From assembly GCA_015065975.1 (NCBI GenBank), contig SVPG01000002.1, forward strand, positions 1 through 64,000: a stretch of DNA of 64,000 bases, given 5' to 3'. Position 1 is the stretch's first letter. Each line of letters starts with the position of its first letter. The DNA is from Oscillospiraceae bacterium (GTDB lineage Bacteria > Bacillota > Clostridia > Oscillospirales > Acutalibacteraceae). Below are positions 35,299 through 44,550 of the stretch, piece by piece. The position numbers and the translations under genes were made by a program. The notes beneath the pieces are model-generated. The model did not search any database and was not told the origin of the DNA. It saw only the letters and a program-made list of their open reading frames with translations.

Positions 35299-37227
35299 AT
35301 GGGATTTACAATCGCACAGAAAATCATCAAGGCTCATCTTGTTGAAGGCGAAATGGTCGTTGGCTCCGAAATCGGACTTCGTATCGATCAGACCCTCACA
35401 CAGGATGCAACCGGCACCATGGCTTATCTTGAATTCGAGGCTATGGGCGTTCCCCGCGTCAAGACCGAGCGTTCGGTCGCTTACATCGATCACAACACTC
35501 TTCAGACAGGATTTGAGAATGCAGACGACCACCGCTTCATTCAGAGCATTGCAAAGAAGCACGGCATCTGGTTCTCCCGTCCCGGCAACGGTATATGCCA
35601 TCAGCTCCACCTCGAGCGTTTCGGCATTCCCGGCAAGACCCTCATCGGTTCCGACAGCCACACCCCCACAGGCGGCGGTCTCGGTATGCTCGCAATGGGT
35701 GCAGGCGGTCTCGACGTTGCTGTTGCAATGGGCGGCGGCACATATTACATCACCATGCCGAAAATGGTAAGAGTCAATCTTTCCGGCAAGCTCCCCGCAT
35801 GGGTTTCCGCAAAGGACGTTATCCTTGAGGTTCTCCGAATCATGAGCGTCAAGGGCGGCGTCGGCAAAATAATCGAATACGGCGGAGAAGGTGTCCGCAC
35901 ACTGACCGTTCCCGAGCGTGCAACCATCACTAACATGGGTGCCGAGCTCGGTGCAACCACCTCCATCTTCCCCTCCGACGACATTACATATTCCTTCATG
36001 AAGGCTCAGGGACGCGAGGCTGACTGGTCCGAGCTCAAGGCTGACGATGACGCTGTTTACGATGAGGTTATAGAGATTGATCTCTCCTCTCTCAAGCCCC
36101 TCGCAGCTGCTCCACACAGCCCCGACAATATCAAGTCCATCGAAGAGCTCAAGGGCAAGAAGATCGATCAGGTTCTTATCGGTTCCTGCACAAACTCCAG
36201 CTATCTCGACCTCATGCGTGTTGCGGCAATACTCAAGGGCAAGACCGTCCACCCCGACGTCAGCCTCGGTATCGCTCCCGGCTCCAAGCAGGTTTTCAAT
36301 ATGCTTGCTCAGAACGGCGCACTGGCCGACATCATCGCTTCGGGTGCAAGAGTACTCGAGTGTGCCTGCGGCCCCTGCATCGGTATGGGACAGTCCCCCA
36401 ACTCCGGCGGTATCTCGCTGAGAACCTTCAACCGCAACTTTGAAGGCAGAAGCGGCACCGCTGACGGTCAGGTCTACCTCGTCAGCCCCGAAACCGCTGC
36501 CGTTTCCGCTATTGCAGGTGTATTCACCGACGCAAGAGAGCTCGGCGAAGCTGCAAACATCGAACTTCCCGAGAAATTCTATATCAACGACAATATGATT
36601 CTTGAGCCTGCTTCGGTCGAAGAGGCTGACAGCGTTGAGATTCTCAGAGGTCCCAACATCAAGCCCTTCCCCGTAACCGAGGAGCTTCCCGCTGAAATCG
36701 CTGCAAAAGCTCTTCTCAAGGTCGGCGACAACATCACAACCGACCACATCATGCCTGCAGGCGCAAAGATTCTTCCCTACCGCTCCAACATTCCTCACCT
36801 TTCCCAGTACTGCTTCGGCGTATGTGACAGCACCTTCCCCGAGCGTGCAAAGGCTGAGGGCAAGAGCATCGTCATCGGCGGCTCCAACTACGGCCAGGGT
36901 TCTTCCAGAGAGCATGCTGCCCTCGTTCCCCTCTATCTCGGCGTAAAGGCTGTAATCGTCAAGTCCTTCGCAAGAATTCACCTTGCAAACCTTGTCAACG
37001 CAGGTATCGTGCCGATGACCTTTGTTGATCCCGACGATTATGACAGAGTAGATCAGCTCGATGAGCTCAGAATCCCCGATATCAGAGAGGCTCTTTCCGC
37101 AGGAACCGCAACTGTTATCAACGTCACAAAGGGAACCGAGTTCACCGTTAAGTGTGAAGTTTCCGGCAGACAGCGCGACATTCTCCTCGCAGGCGGTCTT
37201 CTCAACTACACAAAGAACAACGCATAA
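35299..37227 (+). CDS. acnA: Aconitate hydratase
   Basis: Iron-sulfur enzyme isomerising citrate and isocitrate. The [4Fe-4S] ligands are Cys in LIGSCTNSSYLD (near residue 298) and the pair in CACGPCIGMGQSPNS (near 356-359). Active-site region GSDSHTPTGGGLGMLAMG near residue 118 and C-terminal swivelling domain with GGSNYGQGSSREHAAL near 534. Length 642 is that of the single-chain bacterial/mitochondrial-like group. Codon use is strongly biased to C/G third positions, unlike the lipoprotein at 12520, which fits high expression. Followed 32 bases later by isocitrate dehydrogenase. Confidence 0.96.
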   Translation: MGFTIAQKIIKAHLVEGEMVVGSEIGLRIDQTLTQDATGTMAYLEFEAMGVPRVKTERSVAYIDHNTLQTGFENADDHRFIQSIAKKHGIWFSRPGNGICHQLHLERFGIPGKTLIGSDSHTPTGGGLGMLAMGAGGLDVAVAMGGGTYYITMPKMVRVNLSGKLPAWVSAKDVILEVLRIMSVKGGVGKIIEYGGEGVRTLTVPERATITNMGAELGATTSIFPSDDITYSFMKAQGREADWSELKADDDAVYDEVIEIDLSSLKPLAAAPHSPDNIKSIEELKGKKIDQVLIGSCTNSSYLDLMRVAAILKGKTVHPDVSLGIAPGSKQVFNMLAQNGALADIIASGARVLECACGPCIGMGQSPNSGGISLRTFNRNFEGRSGTADGQVYLVSPETAAVSAIAGVFTDARELGEAANIELPEKFYINDNMILEPASVEEADSVEILRGPNIKPFPVTEELPAEIAAKALLKVGDNITTDHIMPAGAKILPYRSNIPHLSQYCFGVCDSTFPERAKAEGKSIVIGGSNYGQGSSREHAALVPLYLGVKAVIVKSFARIHLANLVNAGIVPMTFVDPDDYDRVDQLDELRIPDIREALSAGTATVINVTKGTEFTVKCEVSGRQRDILLAGGLLNYTKNNA

Positions 37228-37259
37228 ATCTAAGCATTTTAATATAAAGGAGTCTTATT

Positions 37260-38426
37260 ATGGATATCGAAAAGAAGCTTCAGGCTGCCACCGAGCAGTT
37301 CCAGAAGGTAATGCGTTCACAGCTTGAGCGCGTTGAAAGAATGAAGAACGGCGAGGATTTCGTCGACTTCGAGAAGCTTGACAAGGTCATCATCGGCGTC
37401 TGCGGCGGCGACGGCATCGGACCGATCATTTCCAAGGAAGCTGCCCGCGTCGTCGAGTACCTTCTCAAGGACGAGGTCGCTGCAGGAAAGGTTGAGATCA
37501 GATATATCGACGGTCTCACCATCGAGAACCGCGTTGCCTGCATGAAAGCTATCCCCGATGACGTTCTCGCAGAGCTCAAGAAGTGCCATGTTATCCTCAA
37601 GGGACCGACAACCACTCCCCGTGCGGGCGATCCCTGGCCCAACATCGAGAGCGCAAACGTCCGTATGAGAAAAGAGCTCGACCTCTTTGCAAACGTCCGT
37701 CCCGTCAAGGTTCCCGAGCAGGGCATCGACTGGACATTCTTCCGTGAGAACACCGAAGGTGCTTACACTCTCGGTTCTGACGGCTGCACCGTCACCGACG
37801 ATCTCGCTGTCGACTTCACCGTCACCACCACACAGGGCACCGAGAGAATTGCACGCCTTGCTTACGAATATGCAAAGAAGAACAACAAGGGTCGCGTTTC
37901 CATCATCACAAAGGCTAACGTTGTCAAGACAACCGACGGTAAGTTCCTCAAGCTCTGCCAGGAGATCGGCAAGGAGTATCCCGATATCGTAACCGACGAC
38001 TGGTACATCGATATCACCACCGCAAAGCTTGTTGACGAGAAGCGCCGCCGCGATTTCCGCGTATTCATTCTCCCCAACCTCTACGGCGATATCCTTACCG
38101 ATGAGGCTGCTGAGTTCCAGGGCGGTGTCGGCACAGCAGGCAGCGCAAACTACGGCAAGCGCTACTCCATGTTCGAGGCTATTCACGGTTCCGCTCCCAG
38201 AATGATCACCGAGGGTCGCGGAAAGTACGCAGATCCCTGCTCCATGCTCAGAGCTGCTGTTATGATGCTTTCCCACATCGGCAGACAGGAACAGGCAGAC
38301 AAGCTCGAGAGAGCTCTCGATATCTGTATGTTTGAAGAGAAGAAGCTCACTATCACCGGACGTGACACCGGCTGCACCTGTGAAGAGTTCGGAAACTACG
38401 TCATGGAGACAGTTGAGTCGCTCTAA
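37260..38426 (+). CDS. icd: Isocitrate dehydrogenase (NAD-type, isocitrate/isopropylmalate family)
   Basis: Oxidises isocitrate to 2-oxoglutarate. The family layout is intact: GDGIGPIISKEA near residue 48, PTTTPRAGDPWPNIESANVRMR near 118, ENTEGAYTLGSDG near 165, and the metal-binding NLYGDILTDEAAEFQGGVGTAGSANYG near 275. Length (388) and sequence look like the monomeric-domain NAD-dependent type of anaerobes rather than the 420-residue NADP enzyme, but cofactor use is inferred. An N-terminal helical extension (about 30 residues) precedes the core. In an operon with aconitase (upstream) and rex (25 bases downstream). Confidence 0.92.
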   Translation: MDIEKKLQAATEQFQKVMRSQLERVERMKNGEDFVDFEKLDKVIIGVCGGDGIGPIISKEAARVVEYLLKDEVAAGKVEIRYIDGLTIENRVACMKAIPDDVLAELKKCHVILKGPTTTPRAGDPWPNIESANVRMRKELDLFANVRPVKVPEQGIDWTFFRENTEGAYTLGSDGCTVTDDLAVDFTVTTTQGTERIARLAYEYAKKNNKGRVSIITKANVVKTTDGKFLKLCQEIGKEYPDIVTDDWYIDITTAKLVDEKRRRDFRVFILPNLYGDILTDEAAEFQGGVGTAGSANYGKRYSMFEAIHGSAPRMITEGRGKYADPCSMLRAAVMMLSHIGRQEQADKLERALDICMFEEKKLTITGRDTGCTCEEFGNYVMETVESL

Positions 38427-38451
38427 CTAATTTTCAAAGGACTGAGTTCAA

Positions 38452-39111
38452 ATGGCAAAACGAGATAACATCTCCATGTCGGTCATTCGCAGGCTTCCGA
38501 GATATTACCGTTTTCTTGACGAGCTTCTCAGATCAGGAATCGTCAGGATTTCTTCCGGTGAGCTTGCATCAAGAATGGGACTCACCGCTTCACAGATCCG
38601 TCAGGATCTGAACTGCTTCGGCGGTTTCGGTCAGCAGGGTTACGGTTATGATGTCGCAAAGCTTTTCGGTGAGATCAAATCCATACTCGGCGTAGACGAG
38701 GGATATCCCGCCATAATGATAGGCGCAGGCAACCTCGGACGTGCCGTTTCAATTTACATTTCCGGCTCGGGAAAGCCCAGAGGATTCCAGCTCCTCGCCA
38801 TGTTCGATAAAAGCCCAAAGCTTATCAACACGTGCTATAACGGAGTTCCCGTGCTCAACATCGACGATATCGAGCAGTTCTGCCGCGAAAACTCGCCGAA
38901 AGCCGTATTTCTCTGTATCCCGAGCGAGGGAACAAAACAGCTCATCGATACGCTTTATGACTGCGGCGTGAGATATTTCTGGAATTTCAGCCATTTTGAT
39001 ATTGCCATGAAATATCCCGATGCTGTAGTCGAAAACGTACATCTCAGCGACAGTCTTATGACCCTCTGCTATCATATAACCCATACCGATACGAGCGAAA
39101 CAGACAGCTGA
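38452..39111 (+). CDS. rex: Redox-sensing transcriptional repressor Rex
   Basis: Senses the NADH/NAD+ ratio: DNA binding is released by NADH. N-terminal winged helix (residues 1-80) with RLPRYYRFLDELL and SGELASRMGLTASQIRQDLNCFGGFGQQGYGYDV, the family hallmark. Rossmann domain with GAGNLGRAVSIY near residue 89. C-terminal IWNFSHFDIAMKYP-like region (WNFSHFDIAMKYP near 180). Length 219 is normal. A candidate Rex site lies at the operon promoter; terminator follows. Confidence 0.97.
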   Translation: MAKRDNISMSVIRRLPRYYRFLDELLRSGIVRISSGELASRMGLTASQIRQDLNCFGGFGQQGYGYDVAKLFGEIKSILGVDEGYPAIMIGAGNLGRAVSIYISGSGKPRGFQLLAMFDKSPKLINTCYNGVPVLNIDDIEQFCRENSPKAVFLCIPSEGTKQLIDTLYDCGVRYFWNFSHFDIAMKYPDAVVENVHLSDSLMTLCYHITHTDTSETDS

Positions 39112-39119
39112 AATAAAAA

Positions 39120-39153
39120 AGCTGCCGCAAAATCGAACTGTTTTGCGGCAGCT
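39120..39153. terminator. Bidirectional terminator between rex and DUF6483
   Basis: Arms GCTGCCGCAAAA and TTTTGCGGCAGC (39121-39132 and 39141-39152) with an A run before and T-rich tract after, between convergent genes. Confidence 0.9.
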
Positions 39154-39160
39154 TAATTTT

Positions 39161-39529
39161 TCAGTCGAGCACGATACCGAACCTTCGTCCGATATCCTTG
39201 ACAGCTTCAGTTATTTCCTCACGCGAGAAGTTGCAGCTTTCAAGCTCCTCATCGCTCATATCATTGAGGCTTTTATAAAAGCACATAGCGGTTTCAACAG
39301 TCTTGAGGTCGCCCTTTTCAAGCTCCTCAAAAAGACAGTCTTCCGCTTCGTTTATCTCCCCTCTGTCAACGAGTCTGCTCAGTTTTGCGAGCAGCGGATC
39401 GGCCTCATCACCCATCTTTTCAATGATGGAAAATGTAAAAAGATCGTCCTCTTCCTTACAGAGAAGAACCTTCGCAAGCAGACGGACAAACGTCTCGATC
39501 TGCCTCATAATATAATCGTTCTGGAACAT
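39161..39529 (-). CDS. DUF6483-family protein
   Basis: All-helical 122-residue cytoplasmic protein. The family pattern is visible: YIMRQIETFVRLLAKVL at the start, NEAEDCLFEELEKG in the middle and FSREEITEAVKDIGRRFGI at the end. DUF6483 is common in Clostridia and uncharacterised. It lies 15 bases after the mreB-like gene on the same transcript, which suggests a link to cell shape or to actin-like filaments, but I have no direct evidence. Confidence 0.8.
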   Translation of the reverse strand: MFQNDYIMRQIETFVRLLAKVLLCKEEDDLFTFSIIEKMGDEADPLLAKLSRLVDRGEINEAEDCLFEELEKGDLKTVETAMCFYKSLNDMSDEELESCNFSREEITEAVKDIGRRFGIVLD

Positions 39530-39544
39530 CTCTTGTCTCCAAAA

Positions 39545-40582
39545 TCAATAAGAATATACATCAAGCGGCGATGTGGCACATTCAACATCGGTCTGAGCAT
39601 CAATATATCCGATAGCTTCTCCCGTTCCCAGAGCCACACAGGCCTGAGGGTCATGTGCAACGATTACGCTGAGCCTTGTCTTCTTGGCAAGCAGCTTATC
39701 CATACCGTAAAGCATTGCGCTTCCTCCGGTCAGCACCATGCCGCGTTCATAAAGATCGCCGACAAGCTCGGGCGGTGTCTCTTCAAGAACATTCTGCACC
39801 GCACGGCATATATATACGCTCGATTCCTCAAGTGCTTCGAGCATCTCATCAGATGTGACCTCAACCTGACGGGGCATACCGTTGCGAGCGTCCCTTCCCC
39901 TGACAACGCCGGTCATGAGTCGGTCACGCATGAAAACACAGCCGATTTCCTTCTTTATATCCTCGGCAGTTCTCGGTCCGATGATGAGGTTATGATTTTT
40001 CTTGATATATTTTATAATCGCTTCGTCAAAAGCGTTTCCCGCAACCTTGATCGACTTTTTTACGGCAAGTCCGTTGAGTGCGATAACACCGACGTCTGTT
40101 GTACCGCCGCCGATATCGCATATCATGCTTCCGTAAGGACGGGCAATATCCATACCCGCTCCGAGTGCTGCGGCAATAGCCTCCTCAACAAGGCAGACCT
40201 TTCTCGCGCCGGCAGCTCTCAGCGCATCAACAACTGCACGTTTTTCAACCTCGGTTATACCGATGGGAACACATACAACAACCCGCGGCATAAGCATCTT
40301 GCTTCCGCAGACAAGCTTTACAAACGTTGTAAGCATCACCTCGGTCAGCTCATAATCGGAAATAACACCGTCATGGAGCGGATAAACCGCATCAATACGT
40401 TCCGATGTCCTTCCGAGCATTCTGTATGCATCTGAACCGATCGCAAGCACCGAATCTGTATCTTTATCAACCGCAACAATGGCAGGTTCGTTGAGAACCA
40501 CGCCTCGTTCGGGAACACATATTTTTATTGTAGATGTACCGAGATCTATTCCTACATCTACTCCGACGTCCAAACCGGGCAA
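39545..40582 (-). CDS. mreB: MreB/Mbl-like actin homologue
   Basis: Cytoskeletal ATPase that organises wall synthesis. Actin-fold signatures: phosphate 1 loop VGIDLGTSTIKI near residue 11, SMICDIGGGTTDVGVIAL (phosphate 2) near 153 and MVLTGGSAMLYGMDKLL (adenosine motif) near 283. An LVEEAIAAALGAGMDI segment near 130 fits MreB. Start is TTG with AAGGGGTG correctly spaced. It is 345 residues, normal, but not beside mreC/mreD, so it may be Mbl or a paralogue. Its promoter at 40623-40651 is consensus-like. Confidence 0.93.
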   Translation of the reverse strand: MPGLDVGVDVGIDLGTSTIKICVPERGVVLNEPAIVAVDKDTDSVLAIGSDAYRMLGRTSERIDAVYPLHDGVISDYELTEVMLTTFVKLVCGSKMLMPRVVVCVPIGITEVEKRAVVDALRAAGARKVCLVEEAIAAALGAGMDIARPYGSMICDIGGGTTDVGVIALNGLAVKKSIKVAGNAFDEAIIKYIKKNHNLIIGPRTAEDIKKEIGCVFMRDRLMTGVVRGRDARNGMPRQVEVTSDEMLEALEESSVYICRAVQNVLEETPPELVGDLYERGMVLTGGSAMLYGMDKLLAKKTRLSVIVAHDPQACVALGTGEAIGYIDAQTDVECATSPLDVYSY

Positions 40583-40622
40583 CCTGTTTCACCCCTTTAT
40601 AATAGCGCATAGCCTAACTTTT

Positions 40623-40651
40623 AGTATACTTAATCTTCGATTCCATGTCAA
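40623..40651 (-). promoter_or_regulatory. Promoter of the mreB-DUF6483 unit
   Basis: TTGACA (40651-40646), 17 bases, TATACT (40628-40623) on the minus strand, about 40 bases before the start codon. Confidence 0.85.
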
Positions 40652-40683
40652 TGCTTTATCACCCTATCGGAGGAAAACAAATA

Positions 40684-41313
40684 ATGAACAAAAAGACCAT
40701 TTGCGCCGAAGCCGTCGACAGACTCAAGCAAAAATATCCCGACGCTTTGTGTTCACTAGAATATAACGATCCGCTTCAGCTTCTTATCGCCGTTCGTCTC
40801 TCGGCTCAGTGTACAGACGCTCGCGTCAACCTGGTAACACCTGCGTTATTCAGCGCTTTTCCTACTCTTGATGCTCTGTGCGGTGCTGAGATTTCTCAGA
40901 TAGAAAAACACATTGAATCCTGCGGTCTTTTCAGGACAAAAGCCAAGGATATCAAGAATATGTGCGTAATGATTCGCGACGAGTTCGGCGGAAAAGTACC
41001 CGATTCAATGGAAAAGCTTCTCACTCTTCCCGGCGTCGGCAGAAAGACCGCAAACCTGATTATGGGCGATGTCTACGGTCAGCCTGCAATAGTTGCCGAC
41101 ACTCACTGCATAAGGATCACAAACCGTCTCGGTCTGACCGATTCCAAAGACCCGTACAAGGTCGAAATGCAGCTCAAAGAAATCATCGAACCGCATGAGG
41201 GCAACGATTTCTGTCACAGACTCGTCCTGTTCGGACGCGAGATATGCAGCGCAAAATCACAAAAATGCGGCATCTGTCCCCTTGCGGATATATGCCCCTC
41301 CAACAACCGATAA
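40684..41313 (+). CDS. nth: Endonuclease III
   Basis: Base-excision repair glycosylase/AP lyase removing oxidised pyrimidines. Helix-hairpin-helix LLTLPGVGRKTANLIMG with catalytic Lys, and Asp in VADTHCIRITNRLG. The [4Fe-4S] cluster motif C-x6-C-x2-C-x5-C is intact at the C-terminus. Start at ATG 40684, 10 bases after GGAGG; the open frame's earlier ATG lacks a site. First gene of nth-ABC-F-mtaB. Confidence 0.96.
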   Translation: MNKKTICAEAVDRLKQKYPDALCSLEYNDPLQLLIAVRLSAQCTDARVNLVTPALFSAFPTLDALCGAEISQIEKHIESCGLFRTKAKDIKNMCVMIRDEFGGKVPDSMEKLLTLPGVGRKTANLIMGDVYGQPAIVADTHCIRITNRLGLTDSKDPYKVEMQLKEIIEPHEGNDFCHRLVLFGREICSAKSQKCGICPLADICPSNNR

Positions 41314-41328
41314 AGGATTTGATTTTCA

Positions 41329-43224
41329 ATGGCTTTACTCACAGCAAACAACGTCGGACTGTGGTTCGGCGAACGTGAGATAATGAGCGGTGTCAGCTTT
41401 TCCGTTCCCGAAAAGGGTCGAATAGGACTTGTCGGCGTAAACGGCTGCGGCAAGACATCACTCTTCAAAATGATAACAGGTGAACTTCAGACAGACGAAG
41501 GGGAAATCGTCCGTTCAAGATTTACCACAATCGGATATATGGAACAGATCACACTCGACGGTTCCAGAACCATGTACGATGAAGTTCTCACAGTTTTTTC
41601 CCATCTCGAAGAGATGGAGCAGGAGATTTCACGTATTAACAAAATGCTCGAAACCTGCGACGATGCCGCACTCATCGAAAAACAGCACCAGCTCAACGAA
41701 AGCTTTGCCGACAACGGCGGTCTTACATTCCGCGTCAGAGCAAAATCGGCGCTTCTCGGACTGGGCTTTTCCCAGCAGCAGCTCAGCCAGACGATCGATA
41801 CCCTCAGCGGCGGTCAGCGGTCCAAGGTTCAGCTGTGCAAGCTTCTTCTCTCGGGAGCAAACCTTCTGCTTCTCGACGAGCCGACAAACCATCTTGATAT
41901 AGAATCGACAAAATGGCTCGAGAACTTCCTTCTCACCTGCGGAAACGGTTATATCGTAATATCCCATGACCGTTATTTCCTCGACCGTGTGACGAACACC
42001 ACGATGGAGCTCGAAAACCGACGTGTTACCGTATATAACGGAAATTACAGCCGCTATCTGTCGCTCAAGGCTGAGCGCCGCGAATCAGATATAAGACACA
42101 ACGAGAATACACTCAAGGAAATCAAGCGAATCGAAGGAATAATCGATCAGCAGAAAAGATGGAATCAGGAGCGAAATTACGTCACGATAGCAAGCAAAGC
42201 AAAACAGATAGAGAGGCTCGAAAAGGAGCTTGTCACTGTTGAAAAGGCACCTGACAGTATCCGCTTCAAATTCACCTCGCGTGAGCTTGTTACCGAAACC
42301 ATGCTCACCGCCGACCGTCTTGCTTTCTCTTACGGCGATAAGGAAATCTTCAAAGACCTGAGCTTTACCGTAAAAAAAGCCGAACGAGTATTCCTTATCG
42401 GCTCAAACGGCTGCGGAAAATCCACCCTTCTGAACATTCTTGCGTCAAGAATGCCCGGAAAGGCGGGTAGCTTTACGCTTGGAATTGGCGTAGTTGCGGG
42501 ATATTTCGACCAGACACTCAGCTCTCTGCACACTGAAAAGACGGCTCTTGACGAGATATGGGACGAATATCCACGCATGACAGAGACTCAGGTTCGCTCC
42601 GCAATGGCATCGTTTCTCTTCCGCGGAGACGACGTTTTCCGTAAAGTCGGATTACTTTCCGGCGGAGAACGTGCCCGACTTGCTCTTTTGAAGCTTATGC
42701 TCTCGGGAGCAAATCTCCTCTTCCTCGACGAGCCTACAAACCACCTCGATACAGCGTCCCGCGAGGCGCTCGAACAGGCTCTTTCGGATTATGAAGGCAC
42801 ACTTTTCATCGTATCTCATGACCGTTATTTCATAAATAAGCTCGCAAGCAGAATCTATCATATGGAAAACGGCAAGCTCAGCGAATACCTCGGCAACTAC
42901 GATTATTTTGAAGAACATCGTGTGATTACGGATACACAGGTCAAACAGACAAAACAGCAGAGCTCGCAGGCCATCGAATACAAACTTCGCAAGGAACGTG
43001 AATCTGCTTTGAGAAAATGCAAAGGTCAGATAGAGCGCACCGAAAAGCGTATAGAAGAAATATCGGTTGAGGTCGATGAACTCAACCGCAGTCTGACTCT
43101 GCCGGAAATCTCGTCAGATTACGAAAAGGTCCTTGAGATCACAAATCAGCTCGACAATCTGAATGAAGAAGAAAACTCCCTCTATTCTCTGCTCGAGAAG
43201 CTTTATGAACAGCTTGAAGGCTGA
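41329..43224 (+). CDS. ABC-F family ATPase
   Basis: Two ATP-binding cassettes on one chain without membrane segments, so a ribosome-associated or translation-factor-type ABC-F protein. First cassette: GVNGCGKTSLF near residue 36, LSGGQRSKVQLCKLLLSGANLLLLDEPTNHLD near 160. Second: GSNGCGKSTL near 360, LSGGERARLALLKLMLSGANLLFLDEPTNHLD near 445. A helical linker (about 240-290) and a C-terminal coiled coil (about 540-630) follow. Could be a resistance-type (ARE) or housekeeping (Uup/YdiF) member; the moderate linker length fits YdiF. 15 bases after nth. Confidence 0.92.
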   Translation: MALLTANNVGLWFGEREIMSGVSFSVPEKGRIGLVGVNGCGKTSLFKMITGELQTDEGEIVRSRFTTIGYMEQITLDGSRTMYDEVLTVFSHLEEMEQEISRINKMLETCDDAALIEKQHQLNESFADNGGLTFRVRAKSALLGLGFSQQQLSQTIDTLSGGQRSKVQLCKLLLSGANLLLLDEPTNHLDIESTKWLENFLLTCGNGYIVISHDRYFLDRVTNTTMELENRRVTVYNGNYSRYLSLKAERRESDIRHNENTLKEIKRIEGIIDQQKRWNQERNYVTIASKAKQIERLEKELVTVEKAPDSIRFKFTSRELVTETMLTADRLAFSYGDKEIFKDLSFTVKKAERVFLIGSNGCGKSTLLNILASRMPGKAGSFTLGIGVVAGYFDQTLSSLHTEKTALDEIWDEYPRMTETQVRSAMASFLFRGDDVFRKVGLLSGGERARLALLKLMLSGANLLFLDEPTNHLDTASREALEQALSDYEGTLFIVSHDRYFINKLASRIYHMENGKLSEYLGNYDYFEEHRVITDTQVKQTKQQSSQAIEYKLRKERESALRKCKGQIERTEKRIEEISVEVDELNRSLTLPEISSDYEKVLEITNQLDNLNEEENSLYSLLEKLYEQLEG

Positions 43225-43238
43225 CGGAAAGGAAACTT

Positions 43239-44513
43239 ATGAAAGTCTATATTTACACCCTTGGCTGTAAGGTGAATCAATATGAATCACAGCAGATGGA
43301 GGACGCTCTGAACTCTGCAGGCTTTGACAGAGCCTGCAAAGGCGAAAGTGCCGATGTCTATATTGTCAACAGCTGCGCCGTCACGGCAACAGCCGTTCAG
43401 AAAACCCGTCAGACACTCTCCAAGATCAGGCGTGATCACCCCGAAGCTATCGTATGCCTCACCGGCTGTGTTCCTCAGGCGTTTCCCACGTGCGGGTCTG
43501 AGGGCTGTGCCGCGGATATCATAATCGGCAATTCCAACAGAGAAAAGCTCACACAATACATTCTTCAGTACGCTGAAAACGGTATTCCCATTATCAACAT
43601 CGAGGAACACACAAAGAATTCCGGACTTGGCGGAACTGTAAGCGGACTCGGTGAACGCGCACGCGCATATATCAAAATCGAAGACGGCTGCAACAGATTC
43701 TGCTCCTACTGCATAATCCCCTATGCAAGAGGAAGGGTCAGAAGCCGCACCTTACAGGATATCGTCTCAGAAGCAAAGGCTCTTTCTACGTCTTACCGCG
43801 AGGTTGTTCTCGTCGGAATAAACCTCTCGGCATACGGTTCAGATATCGGTCTTTCTCTTCTTGACGCTGTCAGAGAAATCGAAAAGATCGACGGAATAGA
43901 TCGCATCAGACTCGGTTCTATGGAACCCGATCTTCTCACTCCCGACGTTCTGAGCGGTCTTGCAGCCTGCAAAAAGTTCTGTCCGCAGTTCCATATCTCG
44001 CTCCAGAGCGGCTGTGATGCAACGCTCAAAAGAATGAACCGACATTACACAAGCGACGAGTATTACAGACTTGTCTGCGACATAAGAGACAATTTTGAAA
44101 ATCCATCCGTCACTACAGATGTCATGTGCGGTTTTGTCGGAGAAACGGACGACGAATTCAATCAATCGCTTGATTTTGTCAGAAAAGTGGGCTTTGCAAA
44201 AACTCACTGTTTCATTTACTCAAAGAGAAAGGGCACAAAAGCCTACGATATGGAGGGGCACGTAAAACCCGAGGTCGCCTCCTCGCGTATGGCTCGCCTG
44301 CTTGAAGCCGCACAGGAATGTGAAAACAGCTTCTTTATGTCTCAGATCGGTTCACGGGCAGAAGTCCTTGTTGAACGTCCCTGCGAAGATGGCTTTGTTG
44401 AGGGCTTTTCAAAAAACTACACTCCCATCAGAATCAAAGGCGATTACGAACGCGGAAGTATTATCAGCGTAACAATCACAGGCACCAACGGTGAATACTG
44501 TACAGCAGAATAA
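43239..44513 (+). CDS. mtaB: tRNA (N6-threonylcarbamoyladenosine37-C2)-methylthiotransferase MtaB
   Basis: Radical SAM methylthiotransferase converting t6A37 to ms2t6A in ANN-decoding tRNAs. N-terminal UPF0004 domain with cluster Cys residues in YTLGCKVNQYES, VNSCAVTATA and CLTGCVPQ. Radical SAM motif DGCNRFCSYCIIPYARGR near residue 152. TRAM domain at the C-terminus. Length 424 is typical. Last gene of the unit, 14 bases after the ABC-F gene. Confidence 0.95.
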   Translation: MKVYIYTLGCKVNQYESQQMEDALNSAGFDRACKGESADVYIVNSCAVTATAVQKTRQTLSKIRRDHPEAIVCLTGCVPQAFPTCGSEGCAADIIIGNSNREKLTQYILQYAENGIPIINIEEHTKNSGLGGTVSGLGERARAYIKIEDGCNRFCSYCIIPYARGRVRSRTLQDIVSEAKALSTSYREVVLVGINLSAYGSDIGLSLLDAVREIEKIDGIDRIRLGSMEPDLLTPDVLSGLAACKKFCPQFHISLQSGCDATLKRMNRHYTSDEYYRLVCDIRDNFENPSVTTDVMCGFVGETDDEFNQSLDFVRKVGFAKTHCFIYSKRKGTKAYDMEGHVKPEVASSRMARLLEAAQECENSFFMSQIGSRAEVLVERPCEDGFVEGFSKNYTPIRIKGDYERGSIISVTITGTNGEYCTAE

Positions 44514-44514
44514 C

Positions 44515-44549
44515 AAAAAGGAGAAAGACCTCGGTCTTTCTCCTTTTTT
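44515..44549. terminator. Bidirectional terminator between mtaB and the anti-sigma gene
   Basis: Perfect hairpin GGAGAAAGAC-CTCG-GTCTTTCTCC flanked by A5 and T6 tracts, between convergent genes. Confidence 0.92.
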
Positions 44550-44550
44550 A

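Noticed and set aside
35242..36981. 579-codon open frame antisense to aconitase
   Set aside because: It is a shadow caused by C/G-ending codons; aconitase motifs are complete on the plus strand, and the antisense frame has no ribosome site or family.
37317..38276. 319-codon antisense frame over isocitrate dehydrogenase
   Set aside because: Codon-bias shadow of a strongly biased gene.
39143..40435. 430-codon plus-strand frame over mreB and DUF6483
   Set aside because: Both minus-strand genes are convincing and the frame spans two genes and their spacer.
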